Assembly (NCBI GenBank): GCA_002189035.1
Contig: NEEC01000013.1
Coordinates: 2,170,001 to 2,234,000 of the forward strand
DNA: 64,000 nt
Reading direction: 5' to 3'
DNA from: Utricularia gibba
Taxonomy: Eukaryota; Streptophyta; Magnoliopsida; Lamiales; Lentibulariaceae
The translations under genes and the position numbers were made by a program. Positions 14,114-25,045 of this stretch are shown here, piece after piece. The notes below the pieces were generated by a model that worked only from the letters and a program-made list of their open reading frames with translations, was not told the DNA's origin and ran no database searches. Position 1 is the stretch's first letter, and the number at the start of each line of letters is the position of its first letter.

Positions 14114-15059
14114 CGGAGTTTTTCTTGGATTCCTCCAGACGAAGAAGCAACGAACCAAAAATCACCACCGACTCCGCTCCGAAAACACACCCCTTGATTT
14201 GTCGAATGGAACGGTACCATGAGTAATGTCCCCGGGGCCCACCGACATTCATTGTCCCGATATTTTTTATTCATATTTTCAGATATTTTTATCTATTAAA
14301 CTCCTCCAGATATTTTTAAGATCTTGATAGTCGATTCTTCTTAGATTCTTTTTATTTATGTATATTTATTAAACCCCTCCGGATATTTTTTTTTCTCTTG
14401 TTTATTTTGCAAGAAAAATGAAAATATTTTATTTATTAGCCGTATGATGATGCACGCTGACTCAGTCCTCGCAGCCTATCCACGTGGCAGTTGAATAGAT
14501 GCTCGGTGGATGATTCGATTACGGAATAATAAATATGTTTTGAAATTTATTATTCGAAAAAATAAAAAGGAAAAAAAAGCTCGAGCCCACATTTAGAAAT
14601 CCAAATATCTTGTGATATATTTGTAAAAAATACTTTCTATATTAATTTATTATTTTAATATATATATAAAATTAAAATGATAAATGTCACCCCTCCATGG
14701 CGTCATTTGCAAATTAGTTATCTTCTCTTTTTATTATATATATTAAGATAAAAAAATTAATGTTGAGAATAATCAGTTTTTCTAAATCAACCCCTTAATC
14801 AAAAGACCATTTTGTCCTTATCTTGTTTTCTCATTTCTGGTGGTTATCAACCTTCTTAGTTGGGCCCTGGAACCCGATCGGCCCAATAGTCTTTGTTTTC
14901 GTATTGGACGCCAGCTTCATCATTCGTTCTTCCTTCACTTGACTGATCGAGTCCGTGGCAGAAGATCGCGGGTTTTCGTGGTGCAAACTTTCGTGTCTGC
15001 GGTAGCAGACGAAACCATTTCGATTCGGCGGCGGAACGCGCCGATGATAATGAGATGAA
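14114..15059. other. Intergenic, AT-rich
   Basis: Upstream of the cytidylyltransferase gene. The first 150 bases are probably its 5' UTR. A G-box-like ccacgtggc occurs near 14480. From about 14570 to 14830 the DNA is AT-rich. From 14840 mixed sequence leads into the PICC-like remnant. Confidence 0.55.
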
Positions 15060-16065
15060 CGGGACGTCCATTCCGGTAAAACTCATTCCTTTGGTTCTTG
15101 TGTTTTAGTGAATCGGTGATCAGGATTTGTTGATCTTTCTGAGATTGACAAAGAGACCACTTCGATCGAAGATTTGAAGAAAGGTCAAGAAGAAGAAGAA
15201 GCACCTCTTAATGACGGTGAGATGATCCCGGTTGAGAAAGTGCGTACCGGGACCAAGGATCTGGATGAGATTACGAAGCATGGGTTGTTGGAGTCTCGGA
15301 GAAGGTTGAGGAGCTAGAAAAAGGAATTGCGGAAGATTTGTGGTTTGCTGAAGGACTCGGAGTCGAGTAATGATAGATTCAAGCAAGAATTTTTACGGGT
15401 GAAAGAATGGCCCGAAGAAACAGAGAAGCACTACGAAGAGCTCGAGGTTGGCAATAAAAAGATGTTAAAGAGGAAATGGAATTGGTGGATAGGTATAAAC
15501 TAGAGCTCAGAAGTTCGAAAGATCAAGGAGATGGCGAATTTGAAAGATTCATTTGAATGCCTCAGTACTGAGGTGAAAACCTCGAGCAGAAGAATCGACG
15601 ATCTTGCAGGAAAATTGCAAGTTTCAGCAGAAGAAATCCAGAAGTTTGAGGAGCTGAGTAGGCAGAGTTGTGTAAATGCAGAGTCCGAGGCTAACAAGGC
15701 CTTGGAGTTGGAGAAGCTGCTTGAGGTGTTGAAGTCAAATGCCGAGGATGCTGATCAACAGCAGGATTCGGAACCTGAAGAAACGCTTGGGATGTTCTAA
15801 ACCAAAGCATTAGACCTTGAGGTTGCATTGCAATCTTTCTTGGAAAGGGAATAAGAACTTAATGAAAGGATCAATGCTAAGAGAGAAGAAAAGAGAAAAG
15901 GCAAAAAAAATTATGGGGCTTCAGTGGAAAAGCTATCCAAAGCAGAAAATCTACTTAGCAGCTTACCAAGAACTGAATGATTCACAGCAGAGGTTGGAAA
16001 GCATTGAAAAGAACCTTATGGCTCTTGTCCCTTTTATCATTGGCGTTATTCTTGCGAAAAGATAA
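15060..16065 (+). pseudogene. PICC-like long coiled-coil protein, truncated and frameshifted copy
   Basis: Remnant of a gene related to Arabidopsis PICC (At2g32240), a very long coiled-coil protein anchored by a C-terminal membrane segment. Pieces in successive frames match the family in order. Near 15210 is LNDGEMIPVEKV. Near 15340-15450 are LKDSESSNDRFKQE and EETEKHYEELEV. At 15531-15790 an open frame carries SSRRIDDLAGKLQVSAEEIQ and KFEELSRQS. At 15950-16020 is ELNDSQQRLESIEKNLMA. It ends FIIGVILAKR, like the family's tail anchor. Stops interrupt the first segment (about 15315), another lies near 15500, one at 15798 and one at 15852. More than a thousand residues of the normal middle are missing between these blocks. 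I judge it non-functional; an intact relative presumably exists elsewhere in the genome. Confidence 0.75.
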
Positions 16066-16253
16066 TAGAGATTCTCCAGTCCCCATGTGTCGATCTTTTT
16101 GTGAACAGCAAAAGGATTGAAGACAAATTGTTTTGATTTCTATGAAAGCGAGGTTGCTTGTAGTTCTGGGCTGGCGCAGTTTTTCCCTGTTCGTCAGCTT
16201 GCTTCCTTGGAGATGATTGCAAAATGTGATTTGTGGATTTTAACGGTGATTAT

Positions 16254-17505
16254 TCAGTCTAATGAGGGCGGTGAATCCGGTGTTTGCCAAGCGGAGGCTG
16301 TGAGCAACGGGGAGTCCTTCCATCCCATCTTCAACCATCCGTTTTCCTCCACCAAGGTATACCCACGCCATGGTATCATCCCCAAGAGAAGACTCGCCTG
16401 CGCCGCCGCGTTCCCCCCAGCGACACTTGCCGGAAACCTAATCCCGCCATCTCTTTGCCCCACATCTCCACCTCCCCTTCCCTACTCTTCACCGCTAAAG
16501 TGTTCCGGATCTCGCATCCAAACAACTGCTGCTCCACTGTGTGTCTTTCTATGCTCTCAGGAGGAAAGCCGTCGCCTAGAGCATCGAACAGAGCAGAGTA
16601 GTAACGGAGGGCGCCGACAAATCGCCCGAGGAAACTGCCCCTCCGCCGTGGCTCAGATCTTGCGTTCTTTCGACGATGGTGATGAGTCTAGGCTTAATGG
16701 ATTTTAGGAATCTGCAAAACCCCAAATTGCTTCCGGTTATGTCGTAGAGACGGTGATGCATCCAGTGGACGATTACTGTTTCTCCGTTTCTGATTTTGAG
16801 TTGGTCGATTTCTTCGATATTTCCGATCTTCCCTTCCACAGCGTGGAAATGGAAAGGGATTTTGAGTGTGGCGGCGAATTCGGCGAGGCGGAGGCCGGTG
16901 GAGTTTAGGAGGTCAGCGGAGGGGCCGAGGCCGGTGATTCTTAGGGACTTGAGTTTTCGAGGTCTGGAAGCGAGGATTTGGAAGAATCCCGGCCATTGAA
17001 GCCCCTGCATGATATCGAGATCGATGACATGCACGTGATCGGCGCCATCCACCGCCTGGTGGATCGCTTGGTTGGCGGTGAAGTGGGAGAACTTAATCAT
17101 CGGCGTGATTGAGTTGTACGTCTGCAGAGCCGCGAGAAGCTTCTGGTAGTGGATTTTCCACAGAGACCGCGGAGTCGGAGTCGGGTTCGGAGGCAGCGAC
17201 TTCCCGATGATGTAAGAGGCAATCGCACGCGAAGACAGGGCATCGCCGAAGTACGCGCCTACGCGTTGGACCGATGACCCAAAGGGCGAAGAAAGCTCGA
17301 GTATCTCCGGCAGTATCCGCGACGCGTCGGAGACGTTGTCGACGGCGAGGCACTCGGCGCATCGCAGGAGAAGCTGGACCAAACATAGCCCCGCTTCGTC
17401 AGGATCCCTCTCGTGTTGGGCGGCGCGGTTGCGCTTGATGGGTTCCCCACCGGATATGTCGTCGTCTTCAACCTCAACCCAAGGGCGCTTGCCGGTTGAT
17501 GCCAT
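16254..17505 (-). CDS. SCL23: GRAS transcription regulator, SCARECROW-LIKE 23 type; two single-base frame breaks
   Basis: Intronless GRAS protein, close to SCARECROW/SCL23, which act with SHORT-ROOT in endodermis and bundle-sheath identity. The ATG at 17505 begins [16 protein letters not shown]. The leucine-heptad I region starts [20 protein letters not shown]. The VHIID motif reads [17 protein letters not shown]. The PFYRE-like part has [12 protein letters not shown], and the SAW region ends [17 protein letters not shown] and LLTASAW. The frame breaks in the GGGG run at 16638-16641 (CCCC on +); beyond it the expected [20 protein letters not shown] is in another frame. It breaks again in the GGGGGG run at 16413-16418, before [13 protein letters not shown]. 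The length, 1252 bases, is two short of a multiple of three, so adding one G to each run gives a clean 417-residue protein (Arabidopsis SCL23 has about 405). ERTQDLSH has two extra residues relative to the usual EQDLSH. Confidence 0.9.
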
Positions 17506-17985
17506 GGAAACTGCGGATCTCCTTCCACTGAAGGAAGAAGCATTCGCATTTCTCCTATTGCAGGTGGAGAGGAAGGAGGGGAAATAGAAAGCAAGGAAAA
17601 AGCTCCGAGTGAGTTTTGTCTTTTGGGAAAAAGGCAGGAAATGACAGAGGCAGCTGGAGGAGCGTTCACGCAAATGATGGCGATGGTGAAACACATGTTC
17701 CCCTGCCACCGCTGATACGAGTATTACCCATGCGGTGTACACACAGCAGCACGAACTGTACATCCGTGTGCCCCCTAATACAACAACTGGCGGGCAACCA
17801 CTGGATGCAGTTCAAGTGTCTGGTTAGGGGGAAGTGGAACTGTGCAGCAAGAGATATTCAAGGAACCAGGCAAATCCACTAACGAAAAGAAGTAGCTGTA
17901 TACATCCGTGCGTACAGGGAATATGAAGAAATGAAAACACATCAGTCAGCAGTGGGCTGTGAAGGCGATCTCATCGGATGGTGAC
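17506..17985. other. SCL23 upstream and CYSTM downstream region
   Basis: Same-strand spacer. The open frame that continues upstream of the SCL23 start to 17763 (frame MYSSCCCVYTAW...) is in frame but resembles no GRAS protein and is probably 5' UTR. Confidence 0.6.
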
Positions 17986-18362
17986 TCAGAAGCAGGCGTC
18001 CAACACGCAGCAGCAGCAGAGGGCAGCACAACTGCACCGAAACCCAGAATTGCATTAGCAAGGCAACGCAAAGATGGCGTGGATATTATGCGTCTACTCA
18101 CCATCCCTTCCAGAAGCCATCGCCTCTGGACTTGGTCGCCCGCCGCTTGCCGAATTCCTGCGGCGGCGCTTGCTCCCCTTCTTTCATCGGATAACCTACC
18201 GGAGGCGGCGCGGCCACGAAGCCAGGGAAGGTGCTCTGGGGCACATAGCTTGCTGCTTGACCAACATAAATCCATCAGAATAATACTTGAAAGAAAAGAA
18301 AAGAATCGCGATTGGATCGGGGAAGTGAAACGAGTACCTTGATTCTGATCGGAGTTGCTCAT
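17986..18362 (-). CDS. CYSTM (cysteine-rich transmembrane) small protein
   Basis: Small tail-anchored stress-response family. Exons: 18362-18338 (25 bases), 18252-18102, 18031-17986; 73 residues. It starts MSNSDQNQ, continues SYVPQSTFPGFVAAPPPVGY with a proline-glycine-rich head, then PPQEFGKRRATKSRGDGFWK. The C-terminal module is CCAALCCCCVLDACF, the CYSTM signature, thought to insert in or lie on membranes. The second exon has two neighbouring acceptors three bases apart (CAGCAAG against AAGCAG), so one extra alanine is possible. A TATA-like sequence lies about 80 bases upstream of the ATG. Confidence 0.9.
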
Positions 18363-18440
18363 GCTTGACGAGAAGGAAGTTGGTCTTCGATGGCGGATGA
18401 TATGGTGATGGAGGCGATTGGATACAGAGATGATGCGTAG

Positions 18441-18450
18441 GTATATATAA
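18441..18450 (-). promoter_or_regulatory. Probable TATA box of the CYSTM gene
   Basis: Minus-strand TTATATATAC about 80 bases before the CYSTM start codon, a suitable distance for a core promoter with a short 5' UTR. Confidence 0.55.
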
Positions 18451-19528
18451 AGAGCAACGAGAGGAGGAGGAGGAAGAAGCAACCCGGAAGTTGGCGGCGC
18501 CGCGTCGAATGAAAAAGAAAAGAGAAGAAAGGGAACTTGACAACCGTTTTTAGGTTTCTTGTTCCCATTCAGGGAATGGGATTCTTCTGCAAATGGCAAC
18601 GCGTCATCTTTCACCCACCCTCCTTCATCTTATCTCTTCTAGACGTTTCCTTTTCATTAACTCCATAGACTATAGATTACTTGGCGGGGTGGGTCATTGA
18701 AGAAGGTTATCAGGTTTGGTTGAAGGACACGCGTTCTTCAACCTGCGGGTAACGGGATGCTTGGAACTCTTGTGCCGGGGGAGGTAATGGCTATTCACCG
18801 TAGAGTGTGAATGTTGACCTAGGACGTGTACGTGTACGTGTACAGTGTACTATGCCTTTGTTCAAACTTGGCCTTTATCTTTTGTTCGTGTTAAGTTCAT
18901 GCTCGTGATCCTTTTAATCTGGATTCCGTTGTTTCTTTTTTTACTGATTGGAGTCTGTATTTTTGTTTGAATTGGAGATTCTGCCGTTTTTTTTATCTTA
19001 AGGAGAACTGCTCATTTTCAGTGATTTCACTGCGTGATGATTGATTGAATTCACTTCCCAAGCCTGGTAATTTTCGGGTGTGTAATCTCGCGCAAGTTTG
19101 TTTCTTTCCTGGTTTTGATCGTGTGGGACTTATTATTGACTGTCAAACCCGTAGATTTCATTATATGTTTGTGGCTTCTTTCATCAACTGGTAAAGGGGG
19201 AAATGTTGATTATATCTGTGGGGATCAGGTTTCCATGGTAAGATTGAATGCACTTTTGCGGTGATGGAATACTCGGCTGTGCGGTATGGAAATACGACCC
19301 GGAAAGTTCTAATCATCATGTTCAAGGGATCATCTCCATGGTTTTATCAGAAAGAATTTGTCTTGAGGATTTTTGTTGATGTGTGCTCCAATCTGCTGCA
19401 GTTCTCTGAGCATGAGCTTGATGTAACTAACGTTTCGGCTACTGGAGGAGCAGGGTGCATAGTAGCTTCTCATGGTGCTGTTCTATTGCTAAACGATCCG
19501 TATCGTTAACAAAAACATGAAGATCAGC

Positions 19529-19713
19529 CCTTTAAGACCCTCAAAGACTTTCTGTGTCACACCAAACAGCTGTTCTATTGTCGGACGTCTTTGTCAATCT
19601 GAGAACTATGAACTTGTAGTTATGTACTCACAGTGTAAATGCACTTACAAAAACAAGTCGCAGGACAATCCTTCTGAGGGGAATATCAGTCCTTTAAGAC
19701 CCTCAAAGACTTT
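19529..19713. repeat. 23-base direct repeat, copies 162 bases apart
   Basis: The 23 bases at 19529-19551 recur exactly at 19691-19713, with similar flanks on the left (ATCAG before each). Both copies are in the same orientation, suggesting a partial local duplication. Confidence 0.85.
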
Positions 19714-20276
19714 ATCCAGAGCCGGGAAAACTTCAGTTCACAGAAGCTGATCTTGGAGATGCTGAAGCGGTATCCTTGACTTCGATTCTTGCTGATCTCG
19801 GCCAAAGCACAGCCGATCCACTCCGGTATTCTGATTTTTCTCCACCGTCACTCAAACTATTCTTTCCCCTGTTCAATCGTGTTTGATCTTTGCAGGTACT
19901 AAAACGACATTGCCTCAAACACCTGGCTACTTGTGAAAGCAATGGCAGCTCATGAAGTGAAAACTTTGGTATATTGGAGTACTTGGGCCACAGGACCCAG
20001 GAAAAGAAAATAACAAAATCAAACTATTGATATTAAAATCTGGATAATGGAACAGCTGTTCAGTGTGACACGTTCCTCTATTTTTAAGCGCTAGCTATTT
20101 GGGTAATCAAGAGTACTTGACCATTTGCCAACTTACCGTGGATGGAAAGAAAACGTTGAAATTCACTTCGTGGACAAAAGACGAGTTCTTGGCGCGATGT
20201 GGATCACAAGCCCACCAATAAACTCCCGCAAAGATTGAAACTTTGAACTGCCCAATCTGTGTAACCGAGCTTACCA

Positions 20277-22221
20277 ATGGCTTTGCAGTTGTGCGGTGCT
20301 TGCTGCCCCGCACTTACCCGGACGAAGATTGTTGCTGTTAGGTCGGTGGCTGAAACTGGGGCGGTGAAGCCAGCCGAGGAGGAGAAAGTGAAGCTGGGTG
20401 GCTCAGATTTGAAGGTTACGAAGCTGGGAATCGGAGCTTGGTCATGGGGTGACACCACGTATTGGAATAACTTTGAATGGGATGGTGATTCGCTCTTCTT
20501 TCTGATGCCTTTTGCCTTTCCCCGATATATTGAGATTTCAATATGCGTTTTCGTTTTTCTATTCAACTGATTTGATACTTTTCTTGCTCGAGTGGTTGAC
20601 CTTTCATGCTTTTGATTCAGACAGGAAACTAAAGGCTGCTAAGTCAGCTTTCGATGCAAGCATTGATTCTGGTATAACCTTGTTTGATACTGCGGAGGTT
20701 TATGGCTCAAGGGTATGTAATTTTGGACATTGAGATGCTGGTGTATACTTGATGCTTGAAGACCTTAGTTTCATAATCTTGTAGATGTCATTTGGTGCAA
20801 TAAGCTCCGAGACCCTTCTTGGCAGGTAAATATACTGAGCTTATTTGTTCCATTTAAGTTTCTCTCTTTCATAACCGTCGTTATAGATTGGTATTTTATT
20901 TTGAAGGTTCATAAGGGAAAGGAAAGAAAGGGATCCGGATGTCGAGGTGGCTGTCGCCACCAAGTATGCGGCTTTGCCATGGAGACTTGGCCGTCAAAGT
21001 GTCATTGCTGCTTTGAAAGATTCATTAAGCCGCCTTGGTTTGACATCTGTTGAACTTTACCAGCTTCATTGGTAAGCTCGGGCTTGTCTGATGGATGTTA
21101 CCAAGTTTTCGAAGAGAAATGAATTCATTTAGCTAATTTTCTTTTGCCATCTGTGATGCAGGCCTGGAATATGGGGAAACGAAGGTTGTGGGTGACCTCT
21201 AGTTTGTTATTTTCAATGAACCAGGCTCTTGTAAGTTGAGTTTGTGTTGGTGACTTTGGTAATTTTGTTTGCCCTACAGGATACATTGATGGCCTAGCGG
21301 ATGCTGTGGAACAAGGACTTGTGAAAGCTGTTGGTGTATCGAATTATAGTGGTAGGCTTCCTGGACACATGGCTGGGTTCTGATGTCATTCGTGTCTTAT
21401 TTTGTGTGATGTTGACTCCAGAGAAGCGACTTCGTGATGCACATAAACAACTCAAGAAGAGGGGCGTACCCCTGGCTTCAAACCAAGTGAACTACAGCCT
21501 CATATATCGAATCCCAGAAGAGAATGGCGTCAAAGCTGCGTGCGATGAACTTGGAATCACCTTAATCGCATACTCGCCACTTGCTCAAGGTGATGGATCA
21601 TTCCTTTTCAAGCTTTTACATCAGCTCAACAACATATTGAGTTTCGCTGATGTTCTTGCGTTTCAGGTGCTCTGACTGGGAAATACACACCAGAGAGGAC
21701 CCCTTCAGGTCCCAGAGGCCAGATTTATACCCCAGAGGTCATGAGAAAAGTGAGTACTCGTTAATCAAAGCAAATATGCGTACAAATCTGGAACAATCTT
21801 CATCATTGCATCTGCTTCACTATGCAGCTACAACCCCTGATTAACAAAATAAAGGAAATAGGAGATGGATACGGCAAAACTCCAACTCAGGTTTGTTTTT
21901 TACAACTACTGCAAGTGGATCCCCGTGAATATGGTTTCACCTGCTCGTGAACACCCCACTTGTCTAATCTCTTGAGGTTTGCAATCTCGTGTTATTCCAA
22001 TACAAAGCCAGAGTAACTTTGTTTGAACGAAGCAGGTTGTCCTCAACTGGCTAGTAGCACAGGAGAACGTTGTCCCGATCCCCGGAGCCAGGAACTCAGT
22101 GCAGGCGGAGGAGTTTGCCGGCGCATTGGGCTGGAGGCTCTCCGACGATGAAGTGGAGGAGCTCCGGTCGATGGCCTCGGAGGTCAGGCCCGTCATTGGT
22201 TTCCCAGTAGAGAAGCTCTGA
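20277..22221 (+). CDS. Plastid aldo-keto reductase family oxidoreductase (At1g06690-like)
   Basis: NADPH-dependent aldo-keto reductase related to the plastoglobule/chloroplast protein At1g06690; substrate not established. Ten exons: 20277-20484, 20621-20712, 20785-20825, 20907-21071, 21162-21184, 21280-21351, 21422-21589, 21667-21749, 21828-21890, 22036-22221; all phases agree and give 366 residues. About 40 N-terminal residues rich in A, C, T and R look like a transit peptide. Then come [11 protein letters not shown], the catalytic [10 protein letters not shown] (Asp and Tyr of the AKR tetrad), [12 protein letters not shown] (Lys), [10 protein letters not shown] (His), [41 protein letters not shown] and the cofactor-binding [16 protein letters not shown]. 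All tetrad residues are present. It ends [10 protein letters not shown]. Confidence 0.94.
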
Positions 22222-22731
22222 GATCAGTGATACGTGACATGAAACGCATCTGCAACTTTTTTTTATAGTAAAATTTTATTTATTTTTAATAATAAAATAG
22301 CTATACATAACTTAATTATATGATTATAAAATTTATAACATATAAAATTCTTTTCATCTTTAAAAACCATATCCACGTGCACCACGGGTCGGGGTTCCAG
22401 AGAACGGGTCAACTTTTCCTAAACAAGAGGCGGTGGAAGGTCATCAATCCCGGAGGCAGCGAAAAACCGCTTACCGGGTGGAGAGTCTGTCGTATTGTCC
22501 ACGTGGCAATTCGCTGGAACGAATTAAAGATCTCACAGCCATGGAGATAAGAGAGAGAGATTGTCTCCGTGAAGCAAGTGGGCCATGAGGAATCCAGATC
22601 CTCCAGTATCCGTTGGACACGTCAGCAAGTCAGGCAAACAAGTGTAAGAGATTCTTTTGCAGAGAGTTGAAGGGATCCATTCATCCCTGTGGTGCCGCTT
22701 CCTGTGTGACTTCCTCGCAGAGTGCCTGGGG
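22222..22731. other. Intergenic between AKR and PIF-like genes
   Basis: A short AT-rich piece (about 22250-22350) follows the AKR stop. The rest is mixed sequence probably containing the promoter and 5' UTR of the bHLH gene. No gene seen. Confidence 0.55.
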
Positions 22732-24397
22732 ATGGCTGCTTATGGGCATACGGAGGTGAATGCTGAGTGCCCGCTGCTGCTGCTGCCTTTTCGGAGACAC
22801 CCTTTTGGGTGAGTGAGTAAGCTGCTTGTTGTTGTGTGTTGTATGAACTCAGGTCTCACCTTGTTGTGCGCAGGGTAGAGGATGAGGTGATGGAGATCTT
22901 GTGGCAGGATGGGGAGGCGGTTCTTCAGAGACACAGTCAGAGGAACCCAAATGAGCAAGCTCCATGGGTTGATGAGGATGACCCTTTGAAGTCCCTAGAT
23001 TTGTTGTCTGGTGTCCCAACACCTCATCTGGCTGAACCCAACACGGTTCCTGATGTGGAGGAGGCATTCCCGTTTCTGATCCAGTTGCCGCCACCAGAAG
23101 CAGCTGTTAGTGACGGGGAACAGGGCTTTGCCACTGATTCTTCTGTTATGACAGTGGAGGTGAGCAGTGGATCCAGTAGCCAAATTGGGATTGAGGCGAA
23201 TAAGAGCTCTGTTGGGAGTGAAAGCATTGTTGCGCCGGTGAACCCTCGCAGCAGTAGCATTGAAAAGGAGTTAACTGAACCAGAGCGTACTTCTTTCAGA
23301 GTATCTGCAAGTAATCATAACGAGAGGAAGAAGAGAAAGATCAAGGATTTGAAAGAATTTAAGAAATCTCCAAGTCAAGTATGCTACTCACTGTGATTCT
23401 CTGTTGTCTTCTTCCTTGAGTCTCCAAGTCAAGGCTTCTGCGTGCTGCAGGATTCTCAAATGGAGGCTCCACGTGGAGAAAACCGAGCACCCCAGAAGTC
23501 CACACGCTGGGCCGTGTGGCAGAGGTGCATAACCTGTCGGAGAGGGTAAGACATGCTACAGAACTACGTCGATTGTTGTAAGACATTGTTGTTGCTGCTT
23601 GGCATCTCTTGTTGTTAACTTTTGCCATCCGTGTGGATGCAGAGACGGAGGCATCGGATCACCAAGAAGATGCGTACTTTACAGAAGCTCATCTCTGACT
23701 CCCACAAGGTAAATCTCTTCATAAGATCTGGGGAACTCTGCAGTGTTGATGCCAATGAAAAGATTGGACCTCCTGTCCACAGGCTTGAGAACTCCATGTT
23801 TCATGATTTTTTGTCTGTATCCCAACTTTCAGTTAGACAAAGCATCCTTGTTAGATGACACAATTCATTACATCAAGTCACTGCAATCACAGCTTCAGGT
23901 ACAAACTTCTCACAAACTCGAAGTAAAAACATGAAAGTTACCTTGTGTTGTTGCTGGTGCTGCTAGTGGTGGATGGGGAGCGGAATCGCACAGATGAGGG
24001 TGCTGCAGCAACTCTGCCATGCTGGAATAGAGATGAGGCCACCAACACTTCCTTCAATGGAGGACTTCATGCATCCCTCAAAGTTTCCCCTGGTTGGACT
24101 GCTCCCGCCTCCGCTTATGGGACATGGCTATATGCCGAATCCTTTCAGTTATCGAAACCAGATGCAGATGCCACCTGAGCAGAATCCTGAACACACAGCA
24201 GTCCATTTTGTTCCAAATGCACAGGTTTGCTTCATCATGTACACTATTTTTACTGTATTTCAGAGTCTTCCTATGATTCTAATCATTCCTGCCTTGTTCT
24301 ACAGCCTGTGAATGCATTCAGTTTCAGTTCTCACGCAGCACAAGCAAATCAAGTAAAACCACAACCACCTACCGGGCACAATCAGATGAAGCAATAA
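22732..24397 (+). CDS. PIF-like bHLH transcription factor; one single-base frame break
   Basis: Nuclear bHLH of the phytochrome-interacting type. Exons: 22732-22808, 22874-23378, 23451-23545, 23643-23708, 23833-23898, 23967-24224, 24305-24397. Near the N terminus VMEILWQDGEAVLQRHSQR corresponds to the active-phyB-binding (APB) motif. The basic region VAEVHNLSERRRRHRI keeps the His-Glu-Arg residues for E/G-box contact. Helices follow as ITKKMRTLQKLISDSHK, LDKASLLDDTIHYIKSL and QSQLQ, then the PIF-like WMGSGI. In exon 3 the frame entering (QKSTRWA) differs by one base from the frame leaving (GRVAEVHNLSER). Adding a G to the GGG run at 23509-23511 gives STRWGRVAEVHNL, and the 95-base exon then fits. 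The predicted protein is about 386 residues, short and divergent for a PIF, with HRITKK in place of DRINEK. Confidence 0.85.
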
Positions 24398-25045
24398 CCT
24401 GAGGCAGGTAGGCAGCTTGACTCGATCCCATTTCACTGTTCAGTTGCATTCCTATTCCTCAAAGACATGTCCATGACAGTGCAGCTACATGCGTACGGCC
24501 ATGCAGTATCCTCACCCCCTTGTGCATAGGATTAAGGTGTCAGGAAATACACCCATCAACCAGCCTCGGGTTGTCAAAACAGGGGCCATTATATAGAAAC
24601 CATCTATCATATGGCTCCCTCTTATTTGTTAAAACGCTGCTACAGTAATCCAAAGAACTGAATCAGAAATCGTTTATCAACATATGTTTAGAGCTAGACC
24701 CTGGTGAGTACATCAAGATAACTGGTGTAAAGGAAAGGTATGGTGTCTTTTGCAGAAGTGTAATCTCAGACACTGGTTGGTATTCGCTGAAGGTTTGAAA
24801 ACTGAACTTCTAAGAAACCTTCGTTCCTGAAAAACAAAGGCTCCTGGAAGGTTTCCAGTTTGCGGTCATATATATACAATCCATCATAGAGCCATCTACA
24901 GACGTTCATTATCCTGATGAAATGGAACAACAGCAGTACCAACATCGTGCTCCGACTACTCAGTCGCAGCAAACCTTCAAGTTTCCACAAATTACTTACA
25001 CAGCAATCAGTGTCACAGGCAGAGAAGATAATACATACCCACAAG
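24398..25045. other. Convergent 3' intergenic stretch
   Basis: Lies between the stops of the PIF-like (+) and polyamine oxidase (-) genes and should contain both 3' UTRs. No gene seen. Confidence 0.6.

Larger units (their letters stand above)
18363..20276. other. 1.9-kb stretch with no recognised gene; possible degraded or non-coding transcription unit
   Basis: The left 250 bases are the CYSTM promoter. The middle (about 19200-19900) is not AT-rich and has coding-like pieces on +. One is an 82-residue frame at 19261-19509 (SEHELDVTNVSATGGAGC...); another near 19680-19780 reads [19 protein letters not shown] before a stop. I do not recognise either. It also holds a 23-base direct repeat at 19529 and 19691, and a (CGTGTA)3 block near 18827. 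It could be a decayed gene or a long non-coding RNA. Confidence 0.4.
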
